DNA from: Talinum fruticosum
Taxonomy: Eukaryota > Streptophyta > Magnoliopsida > Caryophyllales > Talinaceae
Direction: 5' to 3'
Assembly (NCBI GenBank): GCA_021018815.1
Contig: JAITYX010000054.1
Location: 3,410,001-3,474,000, forward strand
DNA length: 64,000 nucleotides
Shown here: positions 58,290-64,000 of the stretch, in pieces
Position numbering within the stretch: position 1 is the stretch's first letter
Layout of the letters: each line of letters opens with the position of its first letter
Notes under the pieces: generated by a model
What the model saw: only the letters and a program-made list of their open reading frames with translations
Database searches by the model: none
Told to the model about the DNA's origin: nothing
Program-made: the position numbers and the translations under genes

Positions 58290-58679
58290 TGGAAGGGAAC
58301 TCTTTTTAGGTACTTGTCTTAGAACAAGGAGTGGATTGTGACGGTGTATTATGCACCGAAGCTTGTCGCACCGGTGTAGACTGTGGAGTAGAAAGAAATG
58401 ATGAAGTGCTAATGTAATCTTTTAGAGCTTGGATTCCGACAATACTCGGTTGTCATAGACTTCCCTATTCTACAGCCCAATGGATGAGGTTTAGGACCGC
58501 ATAAGAGAAGATCCTTTTTAGGGGAAGGAGCTTAAGCGCAAGACCCGAGGAGACTAAGGATGCTATTTATTTGAATGCACATAAAGAATGCAATGATGAT
58601 ATCATATGAAGAATGTATCTTATATGATAATGCATTTTTCTATTTGAGATGAACTTAGGACTAAATGTAAAATGAGAAT
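58290..58679 (-). other. Element A leader next to gag
   Basis: About 390 bp of untranslated leader between tandem repeats and gag. No gene is seen. Confidence 0.5.
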
Positions 58680-58682
58680 GAC

Positions 58683-58925
58683 TGGACTTATCTATCCTAA
58701 TATGAAATGATTTTATTTGGCGAATACAAATGGACTCATCTAATATAATGATTTTATTTGGCTAATGCAAATGGACTCATCTAATAAGATGATTTTATTT
58801 GGCTAATGCAAATAGACTCCTCTAATATGATGATTTTATTTGGCTAATACAACTGGACTCATCTAATGAGATGATTTTATTTGGCTAATACAGATGGACT
58901 CATCTCATGAGATGATGCAAAATTA
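58683..58925 (-). repeat. 41-bp tandem repeats in the leader of element A
   Basis: Four 41-bp units (58730-58770, 58771-58811, 58812-58852, 58853-58893) of the type atggactcatctaatatgatgattttatttggctaatgcaa, with a longer unit before and a partial one after. The left copy carries diverged versions at 15510-16425. Confidence 0.92.
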
Positions 58926-59654
58926 AATGAGATAATGCTAAAGAAAAGGACTAAACAATAAGAAAAGGGAGCTTCCAGTAAGACCCTTTCACAAATAGCA
59001 ACTACTTAGTCTATTAGAAAGATAATTTTGGAACGTCACGGAAAAATGTAAATGATGGACCGACCTTATTTAGGGAAAAAGGCTTTTTGACTTTTGGATA
59101 AATGCACATAATGGACCAACTCCAGGAAATTTATTAAAGTGTTTTATTTTCACCCATGCAAAGCACTCTTCACGTATTCCTAAAGGCTCACAAGTAGAAG
59201 ATTAAATTTAAAACAAACACACTCATTCAAGCATGCAAATGAAGTCCGAGGGAAAACCTATAAGTCCAAAACTTCTATGGCCTAAGAGTTCAAGAGTTTG
59301 GATACATGGTGACAAGTAGTTCGAAATTTGGTCCCTCATGGGTTGCATGGATTCGAGATATCAACCAGAATTTCGGTGCCTCTCGGTGAACCAAAGGGTT
59401 TAGCCTAAGAGTGCGTACTACATGGGAGGAGGTATGTTTCCTTCGCAAATAAAGCCTAGTTGGGCCCACCGAGGAAACAATAAGAGCTTCTCTCCGTAAA
59501 GGATTAAATAGTGGATACAATAAAGCTTTCCTAGTGGTCCAAAACAATATTTAAACTAGTACAAAGGTTGCTAAATGCAGGATGTCTAATGCAAGCACAT
59601 TATTAAAAACTCACTACTCAAATTTTCAACTTTTGCCCTCTTAACAAAAATTTT
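58926..59654 (-). other. Element A leader between repeats and primer site
   Basis: Untranslated leader. At 59030-59160 it matches the left copy (ggaccgacctta..., cacccatg). A frame at 59290-59547 shows no family resemblance. Confidence 0.5.
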
Positions 59655-59673
59655 ATCCCCAGTGGAGTCGCCA
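59655..59673 (-). other. Primer binding site of element A (tRNA-Arg)
   Basis: The minus strand reads tggcgactccactggggat. The plus strand atccccagtggagtcgcca equals the last 19 bases of plant tRNA-Arg(ACG) with its CCA end, as I recall that tRNA. It lies one or two bases from the LTR end. tRNA-Arg priming is known for Ogre-type elements. Confidence 0.88.
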
Positions 59674-60689
59674 CTATAGGAACCACGGCCCGAGGCCCCA
59701 ACGCCGAGCTTCCCCACTTGTGTAGGGTCTCTTTTTTTAAGGATTGATTTTGAAAATGATTTCTAAGAGATGATTTTAGAATATGGGGATGAACCTTTTA
59801 TTAAGATTTTCAATTTTTTTACTAAATCAAGTTGAGATGAATTAAATTAGATTTAATTGGCGATTTTATTGATCATTTTATTTTGGCAATTATTTTAGAA
59901 GTCCGGGTTCTTATTTTCTAATTAAGGAAAAAAAGCAAAAATAGGGTTTCGGTTCTGCCGTGAGGTTTTAGGGCCATATTGGTGTGAAAACACCAATTTG
60001 AACGAAGCCCCACCTGCCAACCACCCGGTACAGTGGCGGCTCGTGCCGAGAGGAAGCGGGCGCCAGCCGAGACTGGGGTTAATTGAGTTAGTCTCGGCCT
60101 CGCCCTGGAAGACAGACCCGAAACTTCTTTTTACCGTCCCTGCAACTAGAAAACACCAAGATGCGAATTTACGTAAAAGAAAGCATAAAATAAGGGAGTC
60201 GCCGAGTCAATTTTTAAGAAAGAAAAACTAGCAAAAATACAAAGTAAAATGATCGCCCTTCTAATCTTAGTATGAGAAAACTAAGACTAAAAGAGACCAA
60301 AATGACTCCATCGGTCTTGAATTGAGAATCGGATTTGGGGCGAGAGTATGAAAAGTAAGGGCAAACCCTTGCGTTTCGCCTGTCCGAAGATGGTCATTAC
60401 TAGTTTGAATAGTGTGTTAATAAAGATGTAAGAAAGCAAGCATACAATAACATGCAAAGCAAAATTAAAGCAACCAAAACATAACTAGGAAAGCGATAAA
60501 GGAAAGCAGAAAGAAAGCGATAAAAGAAAGAAAAGCGAGAAATAAAGATTACGTTGATCAAGAAGAAAATTAAAGCGATTACATCTATTAAACCACAATA
60601 AGAAAAGCAAATAAAACAAAAATAAATATGACCATTCGAAGGCTGAAATATGGCCCTCGGGTTGTCCCACCTTGCTGATATGGATCTTG

Positions 60690-62181
60690 TTGAGAGAAAT
60701 ATTATACCGCAAGTGCACGGTGTAGCTGTAGCTAGGAACCGGCAAGTACGGGTCGTGTCCATAAGGAACTCGCTTTCAAATACTAAATCTACCTAAAAAC
60801 TCTAATCTAGGTAAAAACTCGGTTCGACAATGATTTGGTTTTTGGATCAACTAATAACAAAATAACTAAGAGAAACCAATGAATAAAAAGCCTTAGATTG
60901 GGATTAATCACACTAATATGCCTAAAACCAGATTCGAATACCGTTTGAGATTTGCCTATGCTAGTAGTTTAGAAGAGGGAGACACCGAGTTAATCCTATC
61001 TTTGCCTACTTTCGAAGGTCAAAGACTAATCTTACGCAATCTAATCACCTATTTTCATGGGATTAATAAAGAGCAAAATCACTATGAATGCATCTCACAA
61101 CCCCGATTAAAACCTTAATTATTTTCATATCAAAGTTCTAAACGTTCACAACATCATTCTACGTAAGTTTTCATCTTTCGATGTTCACAAAACCCTAATA
61201 AAAGCATATGAGTCCTCTCTCGAGGCAATCAATGAAAAAGTGATGAGCGAAGTGAATTCTAACCTAACAAGCATAGAACAATTCAATTGGTACTCAATTC
61301 ATGATTATCAAGGCATAATAGGGATCAATCCCAACCTAAGTAGAGAATTTAGCCTTTAGACATAATACTAAACAATTGACAAAGATTGGGGAAAATAGCC
61401 ATAGAGAAACGAACAGAAATTGTGAAGAAAACACAAAGAGAAGAAATTACGATTACCGAATAAAAAGCTTGATGCGATTCAATCATAAAAACTTCCAAGT
61501 AGAATAACAATAATGAGTGTTCTTAAGTCTACTCTCGAGCTCCTCTCGAAAACCCTAGCTAAATCTCTAATTTATGGCATAGAATCCTTCAACAATTACA
61601 ATTAGGAAACTTAAATAATCGTCGAAACAATGAGTCGGACGGTCGTGCGAAAGTCGCACGGGGTACCGTGCACAATTCTACCGGAGTTCGCACAACCGTG
61701 CGGGTTCCGCACGGGGCCCGTGCGAAAACCCTAAACTCTCTGTCCATTTCGCACGATCGTGCGGATTCTCGCACGGGTGCCGTGTGCGCTTCAACTTCTA
61801 TAACTTATCGCACGGTCGTGCAAGGTGTGCACAGGGGTCATGCGGTCTTCCTTTACTTCGAACCTTTCGCTCGATGGTCCGCATGGCTGTGCAGCTTCGC
61901 ACAAGGGGTCATGCAACGTCTCTTGATGTATTTTAGGCTTCTTTCTTGCCTCCTCTTGGGCCCGAACTCTCCTCTTCATCGCTTTTCATCAAATTTATCT
62001 CGAATCTCTCTAATTTAAGCCCAAAAACCTCAAATAAAGAGATTCATGAGCTTAGGTGACGATAAAGAGAAAATGAACAAAATCCAACCCAAAACTGAAT
62101 AAATATCATTGAAATCATCACGGAATTGGGTTGAATAATGCCTTAAAAACTGGTAAAAACGAGGTCTAATAGATCTCCTCA
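60690..62181. mobile_element. 1.5-kb insertion inside the right Tat-like LTR
   Basis: The left LTR passes without break from gttgtcccacc...ggatcttg to gatgcgatggtgg, while the right one is interrupted. The inserted DNA starts near tgagagaaatattataccgcaagtgcacgg and ends near aatagatctcctca. ggatct occurs at both junctions (about 60682 and 62184) and may be a target duplication, but the ends do not resolve cleanly. The TG...CA-like ends suggest a solo LTR or a non-autonomous LTR element. No ORF of a known family. Confidence 0.6.
61632..61915. repeat. Array of GCACG...CGTGC palindromes
   Basis: About five units spaced roughly 60 bp. Each has a palindrome like gcacgatcgtgc (perfect at 61751-61762; variants at 61690, 61810 and about 61881), and about 10-20 bp further a second arm pair like gcacggggcccgtgc (61709-61723). 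The DNA around it is AT-rich, so the array stands out as GC-rich. Confidence 0.85.
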
Positions 62182-63141
62182 TCGGATCTCTCGATGCAAT
62201 GGTGACAATCCAAAGAAAAGGGCTAGTTTTATGAATTGTGTCTAGGGTATGGCAGTGATAAGTTGAATGAGTGCTTAGAGATTAAAATAATCGAATATTC
62301 TTTAGCTCTTTGCACGGATTCAACGGTGAAAGATGAAAGTTTGTGGAAAATTCAGCAAAGTAACAATTAGATGAGAGCTTTCAAGTTGGCTTTCAGCGAA
62401 GATAATGTTAAGGTAGAAAGTCGTATGAGAATGAGAGCCATATGTCTCTATTTATAGGAGAGAACCTAGGTCCCAAATGTCCTAGGGTTTGCCTCCATTT
62501 AGCCGTCCAAATAGCTGAAAGAAAACTAGATCATTCCTTAAGAGATAGAACCGGATCGTAAAGAGATAAAACCCGGATAGAACTTGTTAAAAATAGGAAG
62601 GCGGGTGTCTGGCTAACCAGGTGCTCCTAGGGATTCGTGCCCTAGTTGTGTTTCCAAGGATTCTCCTAGCCAAAACGCAACGTTCCACCAGGCTTCTAGA
62701 AGGCGAATGTTGACCTCACGATGTCGTTTAGGGAAAAGAGCTTCTAGCCTCGTGTGGGCTGTCTTGTGAAGCTCAAAACGCAACACTTTGATACTCTTGA
62801 TCATGAAATGCAACGCTTTAACCTATGACTTGAACAAAAGTATAATGCAGTATTCTGCACTTGGAATTTCCCGGCACACATCATGGGACTCAACAATCTT
62901 TTAAGGCTCAGTCCGGCTCTTGGACAATTTGAAGGAAAAGAGGATTTGTGGACCGACCCAAGACAAAAGGCTATTTAAGTGGTGCTAAGGGGTTCTTTGT
63001 GGTTTATTGGCTTATATTGCACCGCTCGATCATAGTCCGGAATCCTAATTCATAGATGGGACTCGGGATTATTATCATGGGGCTAACAAAACAAAACACG
63101 TAAATAATGAGATAAAGGACGAAACTTTTTAGGCGTCTACA

Positions 63142-63240
63142 AGCCCATAATTGGTTAACCCCGACCTATCCATGTTACTCATCTCATGCATTTAGTGGGT
63201 TAATTTACTCATGAAGTCCACGGTTCCATGTATGGACATA
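63142..63240 (-). pseudogene. Start of another Tat-like antisense ORF, truncated by the LTR of A
   Basis: The minus strand is a diverged copy of 17145-17232: tggacttcatgagtaaattaacc..., then atgcatgagatgagtaacatggatagg. The first ATG has changed to GTG (the second, FM, remains) and a TAA follows within 10 codons. It ends abruptly at the LTR edge 63141/63142. Confidence 0.75.
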
Positions 63241-63700
63241 AGAGGAGGATATATTGCGGCTAGGTGAAGGCTTTGGTGTCTCGTATTTCTTATTGCGCCG
63301 AGCGATCGCATTTATAGGCGTTTTCTCGGAGTTCTTCGAATCCTACTATGATTGGAATAACGAGGCACTATAATCCCTGCGAGACTCGTACATGGCTGGC
63401 GCCGGCCTCACCTCGAGCCCAGCCTATATAGTGCTTTCTCGCAGCCCGAGCAGTCCATGGTTATTTTTGTTTCACGTCCTAGCCCGTGAAGCGCACCTTA
63501 CTTGTACTATGCACTTGAGATTTTTTATTTCTCTTCATTATTTTCTTTTATGGGGAATGGAGGCTAGTGCCCATTTTTTAAAAATTTTGTCTTTATATTT
63601 TTTCGTAAGTTTTTGTGTATCATATCAAATAAAAGAACGCATTTTTAGAATCGAGTCTTGCATTTTATCTCATTGCACAAGATTCTTCATTACAAAATAA
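63241..63700 (-). promoter_or_regulatory. Inverted copy of the antisense-ORF promoter region
   Basis: Diverged inverted copy of 16690-17150. It keeps a TATA-like motif (plus strand atttata, 63310-63316), the leader word ccttcacctagccg and the block aagaacgcatttttagaatcgagtcttgcat. Confidence 0.65.
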
Positions 63701-63773
63701 ATAATATATCATTAAAACAAACACCCTACAAGAGTCCATGAATCGGCAAGTAGTGGAAGCAGCGAGGGATCAT

Positions 63774-64000
63774 CTATACATCGTCATCGGAGTCCTCATC
63801 CAAGATGAAATTCCTGAAGTCCTCCAAGACGGATGTTAAGAATTGGCCACCTTCATTGCCTTGGTACAAACCACCTCCATGGTCCTAAGACTGAGAAGCC
63901 CCATAAGTTGGTCCGCTATAAGAAGACCGAGGGAAGTCAAGAGGATTCCCGTGTCGATCGAAGGCCCGCAAGGTAGGATGTCCAAGCTCTCCTCGGAGTG
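63774..64000 (-). CDS. C-terminal end of an unrecognised minus-strand ORF (one internal stop)
   Basis: Reading leftwards from the window edge, one frame gives a Gly/Ser/Tyr-rich stretch with a single TAG, then GGQFLTSVLEDFRNF and an acidic tail ILDEDSDDDV before a stop at 63774-63776. A different frame is also open for about 165 bp. I do not recognise a family. It lies upstream of the inverted antisense-ORF promoter. Confidence 0.3.

Larger units (their letters stand above)
16695..63141 (-). mobile_element. Element A: Tat/Ogre-like Ty3/gypsy retrotransposon, interrupted by nested copia elements
   Basis: Read from high to low coordinates: 5' LTR (59675-63141), tRNA-Arg primer site, leader repeats, gag, protease, linker, RT, RNase H, an extra archaeal-type RNase H, integrase, and an antisense ORF. 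The extra RNase H, the antisense ORF, the leader repeats and the TGTAGACGCC LTR start all point to the Tat lineage. Copia element D1 (22840-55045) splits it between linker and RT, leaving the duplication gggtt. Its own 3' LTR is not clearly present: left of 16695 the sequence passes through a rearranged protease fragment into another Tat-like copy. Confidence 0.8.
59675..63141 (-). repeat. 5' LTR of element A, with an internal insertion
   Basis: The minus strand starts TGTAGACGCC at 63141 and ends beside the primer site near 59675. It aligns with the left LTR (6255-8320): shared blocks are ggggatgaaccttttattaagatt, ttagggccatattggtgtgaaaacacc, ctccatcggtctt and the right end. About 1.5 kb at 60690-62181 has no counterpart in the left LTR. 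Confidence 0.85.

Noticed and set aside
58683..58925. Regularly spaced repeats that might suggest a CRISPR array
   Set aside because: The 41-bp units are directly tandem without unique spacers, and the context is a plant retrotransposon leader.
59655..59673. Apparent tRNA-Arg 3' end on the + strand
   Set aside because: Only the last 19 bases match and no tRNA body is present to the left; it sits beside an LTR, so it is a primer binding site.
61668..62018. + strand ORF of 116 codons over the palindrome array
   Set aside because: It arises from the repeated gcacg words; no domain is recognisable.
1..64000. Host protein-coding or tRNA/rRNA genes
   Set aside because: I looked on both strands for conserved domains outside the transposable elements and saw none.

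Overview
The window looks like repeat-rich nuclear DNA of a flowering plant. It is AT-rich, has no intact host gene I can support, and is built almost wholly of plant transposable elements: a Mutator-like element, a hAT-type MITE, a probable solo LTR, Ty3/gypsy elements of Tat/Ogre type, and three copies of one Ty1/copia family. The species cannot be told from the sequence.

Layout. 1-741: AT-rich DNA without a gene. 742-6139: a decayed Mutator-like element (MULE) with ~200-bp terminal inverted repeats, a broken transposase gene (+) and a small broken GRF-zinc-finger gene (-). 6255-16425: remains of a minus-strand Tat-like gypsy element (an LTR, a repeat-rich 3' untranslated region, a gag fragment and a leader with tandem repeats). 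This part carries a 632-bp hAT MITE with an exact 8-bp target duplication and a 3.7-kb probable solo LTR. 16426-16694: a stray inverted protease fragment. 16695-22834 and 55051-63141: a second minus-strand Tat-like element (called A), with its antisense ORF, integrase, archaeal-type RNase H, RT, protease, gag, tRNA-Arg primer site and 5' LTR. 63142-64000: an inverted piece of another Tat-like element.

The middle (22840-55045) is a three-level nest of one copia family. Element D1 (+ strand, 22840-55045) sits inside A, just upstream of the RT. Element B (- strand, 27128-48432) sits in the integrase of D1. Element C (- strand, 35935-46714) sits in the gag of B. With nested DNA removed, each is 10.5-10.9 kb, with 1.53-1.58-kb LTRs (TGAAG...CTTCA), an initiator-Met-tRNA-type primer site, a gag-pol gene and an extra 3' ORF after pol. 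That ORF lies about 240-270 bp downstream of a TATA-like motif conserved in all three copies. The layout resembles the SIRE/Maximus lineage with its 'envelope-like' extra gene; that placement is inference.

Every coding region seen is broken by stops, frameshifts or insertions. Many differences between otherwise near-identical copia repeats fall at CCG/CGG/CAG/CTG triplets and are often indels. That could mean base-calling errors at methylated sites as well as true decay, so some frameshifts in the youngest copies may not be real.
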